Shown piece after piece: positions 8,753 through 15,989 of a stretch of 64,000 nt of DNA. The stretch comes from DATATV01 sp036268615 (GTDB lineage Bacteria > Actinomycetota > Actinomycetes > Mycobacteriales > Pseudonocardiaceae). Position numbers and translations under genes: made by a program. The first letter of the stretch is position 1. Every line of letters starts with the position of its first letter. The stretch spans positions 124,001 through 188,000 of the forward strand of contig DATATV010000039.1 of the NCBI GenBank assembly GCA_036268615.1, written 5' to 3'. The notes below the pieces were generated by a model that ran no database searches, was not told where the DNA came from, and saw only the letters and a program-made list of their open reading frames with translations.

Positions 8753-9951
8753 TGAGCGAGCACGACGGCGTCTGGGCGGGGGTGGTCGGCCAGCCCGAGG
8801 CGGTCGGCTCCCTGCGCGCCGCCGCCGCGGCCGCCAACGAGATCGTCGAGGGCCGCCCGCCCGAGGCCTCCGCGATGACCCACGCCTGGCTGTTCACCGG
8901 CCCCCCCGGCTCGGGCCGCTCGGTCGCCGCCCGGGCGTTCGCCGCAGCCCTGGAGTGCACCTTCGGCCTGGGTTGCGGTCAGTGCCCGGGCTGCCGGACC
9001 ACGATGGCCGGCACCCACGCCGACGTGCGGCTGGTCGTGCCGGAGGGCCTGTCCATCTCGGTCGCGGAGATGCGCGCGCTGGTCCAGGCGGCGGCCCGCA
9101 GGCCGACCGGTGGCCGCTGGCAGGTGGTGATCGTCGAGGACGCCGACCGGCTGACCGAGGGCGCGGCGAACGCGCTGCTCAAGGCCGTCGAGGAACCGCC
9201 CGACCGGACGGTGTTCCTGCTCTGCGCGCCCTCCGACCACCCCGAGGACGTGTCGGTGACCATCCGGTCGCGCTGCCGCTCGATGGCGCTGCGCACCCCG
9301 GCGGCACCGGCCATCGCGCAGGTGCTCACCGAACGGGACGGTATCGACGAGCAGACCGCCCACTGGGCGGCAGCGGTGTGCGGCGGCCACATCGGCCGGG
9401 CCCGCAGGCTGGCCACCGATCCGGACGCACGCGAGCGGCGCGCGGCCGTACTGCGCATCCCGTTGGCCCTGCACGGTCTCGGCGACGTGTTCGGCTGCGC
9501 GGACGAGCTGGTCAAGGCCGCCGAGGACGAGGCGAGCACGGTGAGCGGCAGCCGGGACAGCGCCGAACGCGAGGCACTGGAGACCGCGATGGGCGCCGGC
9601 GGCACCGGAAAGGGAACCGCGGCGGCCGGCCGGGGCGCGAAGGGCGCGATCAAGGAGTTGGAGCGGCGGCAGAAGTCCCGGGCGACCCGGACCCAGCGCG
9701 ATGCTCTGGACCTCGCCCTGATCGACCTGCTCAGCTTCTACCGGGACGTCCTGGTCACCACGACCGGTGGCACCGTCACCCTGAACAACCCGGACCAGGC
9801 CGACGAGCTGGTTCAGGCGGCCCGCTCGTGGACGGCGGAGTCGACGCTGCGCCGGCTGGAGGCCGTGCTGGCCTGCCGGGCAGCCATCGACACGAACGTG
9901 AAGCCGAGGATCGCCGTCGAGGCGATGCTCACCTCGCTCTGCTACGGCTGA
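8752..9951 (+). CDS. holB: DNA polymerase III subunit delta' (clamp-loader)
   Basis: A 399-residue clamp-loader subunit that helps load the beta clamp at primed DNA. The Walker A-like motif is GPPGSGRS (Arg replacing Lys, usual for delta'). A four-Cys zinc module (C-TFGLGC-GQC-PGC, about residues 65-80) follows, then the Walker B region VEDADRLTEGAANALLK and the sensor SRCRS. The C-terminal third is the helical collar domain. A Gly/Ala/Lys-rich linker around residue 285 is an insertion often present in actinobacterial versions. ATG 8752 overlaps the preceding TGA by one base. Downstream is a small hairpin shared with the convergent gene. Confidence 0.95.
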   Translation: MSEHDGVWAGVVGQPEAVGSLRAAAAAANEIVEGRPPEASAMTHAWLFTGPPGSGRSVAARAFAAALECTFGLGCGQCPGCRTTMAGTHADVRLVVPEGLSISVAEMRALVQAAARRPTGGRWQVVIVEDADRLTEGAANALLKAVEEPPDRTVFLLCAPSDHPEDVSVTIRSRCRSMALRTPAAPAIAQVLTERDGIDEQTAHWAAAVCGGHIGRARRLATDPDARERRAAVLRIPLALHGLGDVFGCADELVKAAEDEASTVSGSRDSAEREALETAMGAGGTGKGTAAAGRGAKGAIKELERRQKSRATRTQRDALDLALIDLLSFYRDVLVTTTGGTVTLNNPDQADELVQAARSWTAESTLRRLEAVLACRAAIDTNVKPRIAVEAMLTSLCYG

Positions 9952-9975
9952 GCCCGACCACGGCAGGCCGGCGGA

Positions 9976-9997
9976 ACCCGGTCGCCGTTGACCGGGT
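9976..9997. terminator. hairpin between convergent holB and anchored-protein gene
   Basis: Arms ACCCGGTC (9976-9983) and GACCGGGT (9990-9997), 6-nt loop, lying between the holB stop and the stop of the minus-strand gene at 10010. Confidence 0.6.
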
Positions 9998-10009
9998 CCC
10001 TACCGGGGT

Positions 10010-11677
10010 TCAGTGCGCGGGCTTCCCGCTCGGCGGCTTCGGACCACGGCGCTGGCCCGGCACCGCCGGCAGCGCGGCCACCAGGATCACGCCGATCAGC
10101 AGGAATGCCGTGCCGGTCCAGAACAGCGGCACCGACTCGTAGGCCGCGTTGGTGTAGGCAAGCTTCTTGGCCGGCGTCGCCGGAGCCGGTGCGGTCCCAC
10201 CCACCGGCACGCTCGTGCTGCCGCACCGCACCCCGCCGGCCGGCGCGTACGCGCGCGCGACCTGCTCGCCGAGGGACACCTGCGCGAGCGCGGCCGGCAG
10301 CCCAGGAATGCCGAGCGCGGCGGTCGGCAGCACCTGAAGGTCGAGCAACCGGGCGGTCCCACCGATCTGGTAGCCGGTGAACGGCGCGCCGTTCTGGCCG
10401 CCGGTCAGCGTCTGGTCGGTCTGGTTGAGCTCGGCGATCTGGAGCCGGAGGACGCCGATGTCGACCACCGGGAGGGACGAGGTGAGCGACTGCCCGTTGG
10501 GCAGCAGGTCGCCGACGACCGGCAGGTTGGGCAGATTCGGCACGTTGATCGGGATGCCGATCGGGACATCCTGGCTGGGGTGCGCGGCATCGAGGGTGAA
10601 CAGTGGCTTGCCGCCCTGCACGACCTGGATGACCGGGGCGGTGTAGCTGACCGAGGAGGTCTTGGCGTCGCCGGTGGAGGTGACGGTCAGGGTCGGCTGG
10701 CTGACCACGTTCAGGTCGATCTCCAGCGGCGTCCCGGCCAGCAGTTTCACACTTGCGACCTGCAGCGTCGAAACCGACTGCACGGCCTTGTTGGCGGAGC
10801 CGGGAATGTTGACCAGCTGGACGACGGACCGATCGGAGAGCACGTTGGGCAGGCTCACCAGCGACCCGGCCCCGGTCGAGCTGATCGCGCCGCCGGAGAG
10901 CAGCCCGGCGAGGTTGGACAACGGGCCGGCCATCTGGCTCAACGTGTTGACCAGACTCTGTTTCTGGTCGCCGGCGAGGTTGGAGGAACTCATCGTGCTG
11001 GCCAGGGTGGTGGCGTTGAGTGTGCTGGGCAGCGAGGGCAGCACGTTGACCGCGGAAAGGTTGGCCAGCGACGTGCTTGCGTCGGCGATGGTCCCGACGC
11101 AGGGCCCGAGCGCGTCGCTCCAGCGCGCGTTGACCGTCCCGTCCAGCGTCCCCACCTTCAGCAACGCATCCAGCGGTGTGGAAGGCAGGTCGAGCCCCCC
11201 GTTCACCGGCTTGGCATTGTCCGGCAACGCGGTCTGTGCCAGACACCCCGGAAGCTGCGGCGCGTCCCCGGCGATGGCGACGCCGGCCGGACAGGACTGC
11301 GCGATGGCGCGCTCATAGTTGAGGTAGGACTCGGAGTTCGCCTGCGCGTCGGACAGCCCGAACCCGGCCTCAGCAGCGGACTGCTTGGGCAGCCCCGACT
11401 GAGCCCCGCCAAGAATGCTCGTCGTCGGCACCGAGCCCGGCAACAACCGCACCACAGCAAGGCCGGTGGCGGCGTCGCCCACCGCACGCCCGAGCGGCTG
11501 CGGCCCGGTGGCAACCGAAGCCGGCGGCGACCCGGAAGGCAGACTCGGCACCGCGGTGGTGGGATAGGTCGGCGGCGGCGTGGTCGTGCTGGTCGTCGCG
11601 ACCGCCGGAGCTGCGGACAACGCGAGCAGGATCGCGGCGGCGGGCAGGGCCAGGGCGACCGGCAGGCGTCTGGGCAT
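10010..11677 (-). CDS. secreted, C-terminally membrane-anchored hypothetical protein
   Basis: A 555-residue exported protein. It has an N-terminal signal peptide (basic start, Leu/Ala core, cut near AVA at about 27), a Thr/Pro/Ser-rich stretch to about 60, and a long Ser/Leu/Val/Asn-rich extracellular region with few charges, typical of beta-rich surface proteins. Residues about 515-540 form a C-terminal membrane helix followed by a basic tail (GQRRGPKPPSGK). Two or three Cys pairs may form disulphides. GAGGAGGA lies about 8 nt before ATG 11677. Actinobacteria often carry such a gene next to holB and this tRNA; function unknown. It is divergent from the tRNA-Thr gene. Confidence 0.8.
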   Translation of the reverse strand: MPRRLPVALALPAAAILLALSAAPAVATTSTTTPPPTYPTTAVPSLPSGSPPASVATGPQPLGRAVGDAATGLAVVRLLPGSVPTTSILGGAQSGLPKQSAAEAGFGLSDAQANSESYLNYERAIAQSCPAGVAIAGDAPQLPGCLAQTALPDNAKPVNGGLDLPSTPLDALLKVGTLDGTVNARWSDALGPCVGTIADASTSLANLSAVNVLPSLPSTLNATTLASTMSSSNLAGDQKQSLVNTLSQMAGPLSNLAGLLSGGAISSTGAGSLVSLPNVLSDRSVVQLVNIPGSANKAVQSVSTLQVASVKLLAGTPLEIDLNVVSQPTLTVTSTGDAKTSSVSYTAPVIQVVQGGKPLFTLDAAHPSQDVPIGIPINVPNLPNLPVVGDLLPNGQSLTSSLPVVDIGVLRLQIAELNQTDQTLTGGQNGAPFTGYQIGGTARLLDLQVLPTAALGIPGLPAALAQVSLGEQVARAYAPAGGVRCGSTSVPVGGTAPAPATPAKKLAYTNAAYESVPLFWTGTAFLLIGVILVAALPAVPGQRRGPKPPSGKPAH

Positions 11678-11792
11678 CGAACGAGTCCTCCTCGGGCGTG
11701 TCCGATCACCATGCGACCGGCATCACACTTCGCCTAACGAGGATGGCCCCGCGCGGTGACGCCCTCCGACTGGGTACACTTGCCACGCCTCC

Positions 11793-11866
11793 GCCGCCTT
11801 AGCTCAGTCGGCCAGAGCAACGCACTCGTAATGCGTAGGTCAAGGGTTCGATTCCCTTAGGCGGCT
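11793..11866 (+). tRNA. tRNA-Thr (anticodon CGT)
   Basis: Folds as a standard cloverleaf. The acceptor GCCGCCT pairs with AGGCGGC, the anticodon stem ACGCA/TGCGT holds the loop CTCGTAA (anticodon CGT, reads ACG), and the T-arm is AAGGG-TTCGATT-CCCTT. CCA is not encoded. A TACACT hexamer at 11775-11780 is a plausible -10. This gene is the attachment site of the island that follows. Confidence 0.95.
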
Positions 11867-11881
11867 CAGCACCTGACCAGG
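11827..11881 (+). repeat. attachment-site copy 1 (in intact tRNA-Thr)
   Basis: The stretch from the anticodon loop through the tRNA 3' end into the terminator is shared by all three copies. This one lies in the functional gene (att half reconstituted by insertion). It differs from the others at 11859, where A pairs in the acceptor stem. Confidence 0.8.
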
Positions 11882-11911
11882 CCCTTTCCGGTTTGCCGGA
11901 GAGGGCCTGGT
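11876..11911 (+). terminator. tRNA-Thr terminator
   Basis: Stem ACCAGGCCCT (11876-11885) / AGGGCCTGGT (11902-11911). The same hairpin, with a few changes, is copied behind each of the two displaced tRNA 3' fragments (near 13735 and 15892). Confidence 0.75.
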
Positions 11912-11934
11912 TGCGTTCCGTCTCAGTTTCCGTC

Positions 11935-12651
11935 TCAGTCGCCCCCTCTGGACAGCCCCGGACGTCTCCGAGCTACCCACGCGCCAGCGCGCTTCCGGAA
12001 TCCGGGGATGTCGTCGTAAGCGGGCAGCGGGCGGGTCATGCCGTGGCTACGTGAGATCCAGTGGACACGCTCGCGTGGGGGAAACGCGTCGAAGATCACT
12101 GCATCTTTGGGGACCTCGCTACCTACCTGGCGGCTCAGCCTTGGACGCCACATATCGCCCAGGTTGGGAACAGGCTCGATGGGGCAGCCGGTGAGCCTCA
12201 GGCGCCAGGTGTCCACGACGTCTTCGTCTCGTCGATCGGTACATACGATCACCGCTGTTGCGAAATACGGTAGCTCGCGGCCGGCTTCCCACGCGTGCCA
12301 GTTTTCAGACCACTGTTGAGCGGTGAAACGTGCCTCTAGATCGCACCACGGGAGCGCCATGTCAACGGCCCTATCGGGGTAGAGCGCGAATGGCTCTGGT
12401 GGACTGAGAGGAGGCCCGTTGTCGGGCGCTGGTTGGAAATCCAGAAGCGATCCCTCAAAGTGAAGGCTAGCGAAGTCGGAGGTGGACAGGTTGGCTGCAT
12501 ACACGCCGACTCGCAGCGAGATGACCTGTTGGGCATCCTTCGGGAAGTGCCATGTCCGATCAGGGGCGATGGGCTGCGCAGCGCCTCCCAAGCGTTCGTG
12601 GGCGCTCGGTTCGACGCGATACCGACGCTCATCGGGCGCCAAGCGGATCAT
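11935..12651 (-). CDS. unrecognised island protein
   Basis: A 238-residue soluble protein that I do not recognise. It has no signal peptide, membrane segment or obvious catalytic motif. It is rich in aromatic residues and Pro (for example HFPKDAQQVISLRVGVYAA near 35 and RFTAQQWSENWHAWEAGRE near 120), with alternating hydrophobic stretches that suggest a beta-sandwich core. ATG 12651 is preferred; the frame is open further up (to 12822), but that part overlaps the pseudogene upstream and reads as low-complexity Arg. It begins 20 nt after the end of the APH-like pseudogene on the same strand, so the two were probably one operon. The stop at 11935 lies within a GTCTCAGT repeat. Confidence 0.6.
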   Translation of the reverse strand: MIRLAPDERRYRVEPSAHERLGGAAQPIAPDRTWHFPKDAQQVISLRVGVYAANLSTSDFASLHFEGSLLDFQPAPDNGPPLSPPEPFALYPDRAVDMALPWCDLEARFTAQQWSENWHAWEAGRELPYFATAVIVCTDRRDEDVVDTWRLRLTGCPIEPVPNLGDMWRPRLSRQVGSEVPKDAVIFDAFPPRERVHWISRSHGMTRPLPAYDDIPGFRKRAGAWVARRRPGLSRGGD

Positions 12652-12671
12652 GAGATTTGGAGCGCCGGTGT

Positions 12672-13424
12672 CTATTCGAGTTCGTGCACTGCGCGCAGGA
12701 CGTCGAATCCGTCGGTCCATGCGGTGACGTCGTAGCCGTAGGCGTCGACGAACCGGCCGTACTCCTCGTCCGTCCACCAGCCTGCGGTGACGTACTCCGT
12801 TGCCGTCATCGCAAGATCCCACTCCGGCTGCCCCCAGGCGAACCGCTCGAAGTCGATCAGCACTGGTTCGCCTTCGTGGATCATGAGGTTCTTGACGTGT
12901 GCGTCGCCGTGCGTGGGCGCTGGATCGAGCGGAAAGTGGAGTTCCCCCAGGCGAATCTTCAGCTCCGCCAGGCGGTCAAGTAGGAAGCGCTTGTCGTCGG
13001 CCGGTATAGGCGAGTTCTCGACACGGGGGAGTATTCGCCCCAGGATCTCCTCACGGGGCAGCGCGAACCTGGTCGGCGGCGGGGTGTGGTGCAGTCCGCG
13101 GAGCGTGTCGCCCAGAGCTGCGACATCTGTCCGGTCACCTGGTCGCCCTGTGATGAACTTCCACAAGGTGACGGGGTGACCTTGCGTCGATATCGGTTGG
13201 CCGACGTCGTAGGTCTCGGCTGCTCGCAGATGGTTCTCGGCGAGCTATCCGGCAACGTTGACTTCTTTCTCGGCGTCGCCTCAGTAGTCCATGCCACGGG
13301 TGATGCGAACCACGACACCGGCTTGTGGGAGATGGAACAGGGCGTTCTCGCCGAGCCGAAGCAAACATCGTGGATGCAATTCCGGGAGTAAGCCGAGGGA
13401 ATACCGGCCCTGTCGGGTGGAGAC
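12672..13424 (-). pseudogene. aminoglycoside-phosphotransferase-family kinase, inactivated
   Basis: Homology to small-molecule kinases of the APH family runs through the whole stretch: N-lobe LLRLGENALFHLP and VVVRITRGMDY, hinge PVTLWKFITGRPGD, catalytic loop HGDAHVKNL, Mg-binding DFERFAWG. Two in-frame stops interrupt it, TGA at 13281-13283 and TAG at 13245-13247. In each case Trp is the residue expected from the surrounding sequence, so each stop is explained by one G-to-A change in TGG. No good start codon is present before the homology begins near 13370. The 164-codon open remnant downstream (12672-13166, opening with TTG) lacks the ATP-binding lobe and should not be read as a working kinase. 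Confidence 0.8.
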
Positions 13425-13685
13425 TCAGGACGCGGAGCCATCGTCGGCGCCGACGGCGCACCGCCTTTCTCAGCGGGACGGCGATGGCCACGCCCGCGAA
13501 CCACAGAGCTCTACCTGGATGGTGCCGCTACTGGCCCACGCCGTGCCAGTGCGGCGACGCGCCCGTCCGTCTCAGTTTCCGTCTCAGTTCATGTCCGTTC
13601 GGCCTGGTCTATGTCAGCGGCCAAGATGCTCTGGCCAGCTGCTGCGTACTCGAATGAACCAGAGCGAACCGGTGGGCTTGGGCCG

Positions 13686-13740
13686 CGTAATGCGTAGGTC
13701 AAGGGTTCGATTCCCTTCGGCGGCTCAGCCCCTGACCAGG
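13686..13740 (+). repeat. attachment-site copy 2 (internal tRNA-Thr 3' fragment)
   Basis: Repeats the tRNA 3' half from the anticodon loop on (CGTAATGCG..., T-arm, GGCGGCTCAG). The acceptor base corresponding to 11859 is C instead of A, and the 5' half of the tRNA is absent, so this is not a gene. It marks the junction between the two island segments. Confidence 0.8.
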
Positions 13741-13800
13741 TCCTTTCGGAGTTTTCGCAAAGGGCCTGATCTGTTGAGGGAGCAGTTGGGGTAGCAGTTG

Positions 13801-14044
13801 TTAGTCGCCCCACGGCGCCACGCCAATCCGCTCAGGGGCGTCCCGGACCATGGCCTCAGCCACCTGCACGTAGCCTTGAGTGGTCCGCATGTCGGTGTGA
13901 CCGAGGATCTGTTGGATCGTGCGCACGCGGACACCCTGTTCGGCCATGAGCGTTCCTGCGGTGTGCCGACCATCGTGCACCCGGACCGTACCGGACGCCG
14001 GCCACCTCCAGTAGCTCGTCCCAATCGTCCTGCGGATCGAGTGA
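13801..14044 (-). pseudogene. tyrosine recombinase (integrase) C-terminal remnant
   Basis: Carries the end of a phage-type integrase catalytic domain: DPQDDWDELLEVAGVR in one frame, then VRVHDGRHTAGTLM (the H-x-x-R box) and LGHTDMRTTQGYVQVAE (with the Tyr nucleophile) in the next. The frames are joined perfectly if one base at 13990 is removed, so a single inserted nucleotide broke the gene. Upstream of about 14044 no integrase similarity remains, so it is also truncated. It ends 60 nt inside attachment-site copy 2, the usual position of an integrase gene beside its att site. Confidence 0.8.
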
Positions 14045-14245
14045 TGGACACATCCGCCGGCGAGCGGCTCCTGGACGGCCGCGCTTGGTCTCAGTTCCGG
14101 CTCTACCCGGGCCGCGAGGTCTGACTGCACGCAGACCGTCTGTGCTCGGGGCGTTACGACGTCCTGAGCGGCTGGTCTGCATGCTGATCCACCGCCCTGT
14201 CCGACTCTGCCCTGCGCGGTGCGGCGATGGCGCAGGCCCCAATCC

Positions 14246-14295
14246 TTGTGGCATCAGTACGACAAACGTATCCTCCAAGGTGACGTTTGTCGTAC
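14246..14295 (+). promoter_or_regulatory. abiE promoter with perfect 13-bp inverted repeat (probable AbiEi operator)
   Basis: TTGTGG (14246-14251), 17 nt, TATCCT (14269-14274) make a reasonable -35/-10. GTACGACAAACGT (14257-14269) and its exact complement (14283-14295) flank the -10 with a 13-nt spacer. AbiEi antitoxins are known to bind inverted repeats in their own promoter and repress it, so autoregulation is likely. Confidence 0.7.
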
Positions 14296-14319
14296 CTGCG
14301 AGCGAAGGGAGGTGTGCAA

Positions 14320-14961
14320 GTGGCGGAGATGAGTGGACGAGGTCGTGCTCTATCCAGCTTGGCGCGGCTCCCCATGCAGACCGTGAGACCAGTGGATGCC
14401 GGCAAGGTTTACAGGCAGCCTCGTCAGCAACTGGCTCGCCTTGCGGCCAAGGGTGATGTACGGCATGTAGCCAATGGCTATTACACGGTAGTGCCGCTGG
14501 ATCAGCGAGGAACGAACTGGAAGCCGACGCTGGAGGCTGTGGCCGCTGGCATCGCGGTCGCCACTTACGGCCCAGATGACGCGGTACTGATGGGCGTCAG
14601 CGCGGCCCGCATACACGGCGCGATTCCGCGGGCACTGGCTACGGCAGTTGTGGCGATTCCGCGTCAGCGCCCCACTGTAAGCCTGAAGGACCGCAAGGGC
14701 GCCGTAGTGTTTGTGAAGCGCAAAGTCGATCAACTAGACGCGGAGCGGATGCCGACTGATCTGGGTCGTGCGCTTGTCACAACAGTCGAGCAAACGATCC
14801 TGGACTTGGCTCACCGGCCAGCGCTCGGCAATGCGCGTGCTGACGTACCTGCTGCCGTCCGTGCTCTGATGGCACGTTGCGATCGTGAGCGACTTGACGA
14901 ACTGGCAGTCGAGCAGCGTCTACGGGCTGCACGTGATCAAGCTGTCCAAATGGCGGCGTGA
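14320..14961 (+). CDS. abiEi: AbiEi-type antitoxin / transcriptional repressor
   Basis: A 213-residue antitoxin of the type IV AbiE toxin-antitoxin family. The N-terminal 65 residues form a winged-helix unit (VYRQPRQQLARLAAKGDVRHVANGYYTVVP) typical of AbiEi; the C-terminal domain (residues about 70-210) is the antitoxin part, with GVSAARIHGAIPRA and VEQTILDLAHRP. GTG 14320 is chosen because AAGGGAGG (14305-14312) precedes it by 7 nt. It lies 24 nt downstream of the inverted repeat it probably binds, and 7 nt upstream of the toxin gene. In studied systems the antitoxin counteracts the toxin without direct protein contact and autorepresses the operon. Codon use is less G/C-biased than in the flanking core genes, as expected for acquired DNA. 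Confidence 0.88.
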   Translation: MAEMSGRGRALSSLARLPMQTVRPVDAGKVYRQPRQQLARLAAKGDVRHVANGYYTVVPLDQRGTNWKPTLEAVAAGIAVATYGPDDAVLMGVSAARIHGAIPRALATAVVAIPRQRPTVSLKDRKGAVVFVKRKVDQLDAERMPTDLGRALVTTVEQTILDLAHRPALGNARADVPAAVRALMARCDRERLDELAVEQRLRAARDQAVQMAA

Positions 14962-14968
14962 TATATCT

Positions 14969-15727
14969 ATGCTGGATGTAGCTGAACGGGATGCTGTCGC
15001 AGCCAGGTTCGGTGTAGCGAGCGCGCAAATTGAGCGCGACTACGTACTGTCATTGCTTCTGGCTGTCCTTGGTCAGCGGTTCGCAGACGACGTGACCTTC
15101 TTCGGTGGCACTGCTCTGGCTCGCACACATTTGCCCGACGGGCGGCTGAGTGAGGATATCGACCTGATCGCATCGGCCCGTCCCCGAAAAGAGTTGGCAG
15201 CAGAGCTTGATTCCGTCCTGCCCCGCGCATTGCGGAGAGACTACGGGCGGCTGACGTGGCGGCCTGCTCTCAGTGAGGTTCGGGACACCGAGCCAGCCAA
15301 TATGATTGACGACCAAGGGCTGGCGATCAAGGTTCAACTGCTCAGACCAGACGGATACCCGCCATGGCCCACCGAGGTCCGCAGCCTGGAACAGCGATAC
15401 AGCACGGTACAACCCGCGGCGTTAAGGGTGCCAACATTGCCAGCCTTTACCGCTTGGAAGACTGTGGCCTGGTGCGACCGGCGTGCGCCCCGCGACCTGT
15501 GGGACTTGTGGGCTCTCGCTCGGATAGGCGCAATCAGCGATGACGCTGCGGAGCTTTACAGCAAATACGGTCCTACCAAAACCCCGCCGAGGAATGATCT
15601 GCGAACACCGCCAGAACAGAACGATTGGGAGGCGCAGCTGGCACAACAGACTCAATTGAACGTGTCGCCGCAGGAAGCGCTCGCTGTGGTGCGCGAGCGC
15701 TGGGCTGCTGTCGCGACCAACTGGTGA
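14969..15727 (+). CDS. abiEii: AbiEii/AbiGii-type nucleotidyltransferase toxin
   Basis: A 252-residue member of the DNA-polymerase-beta-like nucleotidyltransferase toxins. Motif I FFGGTAL (44-50) and the metal-binding SEDIDL (61-66, Asp63/Asp65) are intact, followed by the family Lys164 and the DRRAPRDLWDL box (170-180) with Asp176. Characterised relatives (AbiEii, MenT) transfer nucleotides to RNA, for MenT to tRNA acceptor ends, stopping growth on phage infection. ATG 14969 is preferred; an upstream GTG (14885) would overlap the antitoxin gene by 77 nt. No frameshifts are seen, so the pair appears functional although the rest of the island has decayed. Confidence 0.9.
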   Translation: MLDVAERDAVAARFGVASAQIERDYVLSLLLAVLGQRFADDVTFFGGTALARTHLPDGRLSEDIDLIASARPRKELAAELDSVLPRALRRDYGRLTWRPALSEVRDTEPANMIDDQGLAIKVQLLRPDGYPPWPTEVRSLEQRYSTVQPAALRVPTLPAFTAWKTVAWCDRRAPRDLWDLWALARIGAISDDAAELYSKYGPTKTPPRNDLRTPPEQNDWEAQLAQQTQLNVSPQEALAVVRERWAAVATNW

Positions 15728-15842
15728 TCGACTCGAAGTCTCAGTTCAGATCGGTTCAGCCAGGTTCGCCGAGCCGCCGCCGTTGGCTTGACCAGTGTTG
15801 CTGTACTCGGCTGGACCCTGGGGAACCCGCGGGCGTGGGCCT

Positions 15843-15897
15843 CGTAATGCGTAGGTCAAGGGTTCGATTTCATTCGGCGGCTCAGCACCTGACCAGG
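15843..15897 (+). repeat. attachment-site copy 3 (outer boundary)
   Basis: Third copy of the tRNA 3' half and terminator. The T-arm 3' strand has decayed (CCCTT became TCATT), so this is a displaced, drifting relic and marks the right end of the island. Confidence 0.8.
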
Positions 15898-15989
15898 CCC
15901 TTCCCGGTTTCCCGGGGAGGGCCTGGTTGCGTTCCGTCTCAGTTTCGCCCTGCATGGGTGCAGGCGCCGGGCTTCGTCGGCGGGGTTGT

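Larger units (their letters stand above)
11867..15897. mobile_element. decayed tandem genomic island in tRNA-Thr(CGT)
   Basis: About 4 kb between the intact tRNA gene and the outermost copy of its 3' half. A third, middle copy splits it into segment A (to 13686: unknown gene plus an APH-like pseudogene) and segment B (to 15897: integrase remnant plus AbiE pair). About 150 nt upstream of the middle and right copies are also similar to each other (GTCTCAGTTCA..., ...CTGTACTCG.../...GCGTACTCG...), as expected if two related elements inserted one after the other. Base composition is visibly lower in G/C than the flanks. No full integrase or excisionase remains, so the island is probably immobile. 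Confidence 0.8.

Noticed and set aside
13245..13283. Stop-codon recoding (Trp at TGA/TAG) in the APH-like gene
   Set aside because: No recoding signal is seen, and two different stops in a decayed island with a poor gene start are better explained as a pseudogene.
13686..13740. Second and third tRNA-Thr genes
   Set aside because: Only the 3' half is present at 13686 and 15843; the 5' acceptor strand and D-arm are absent, so these are att relics.
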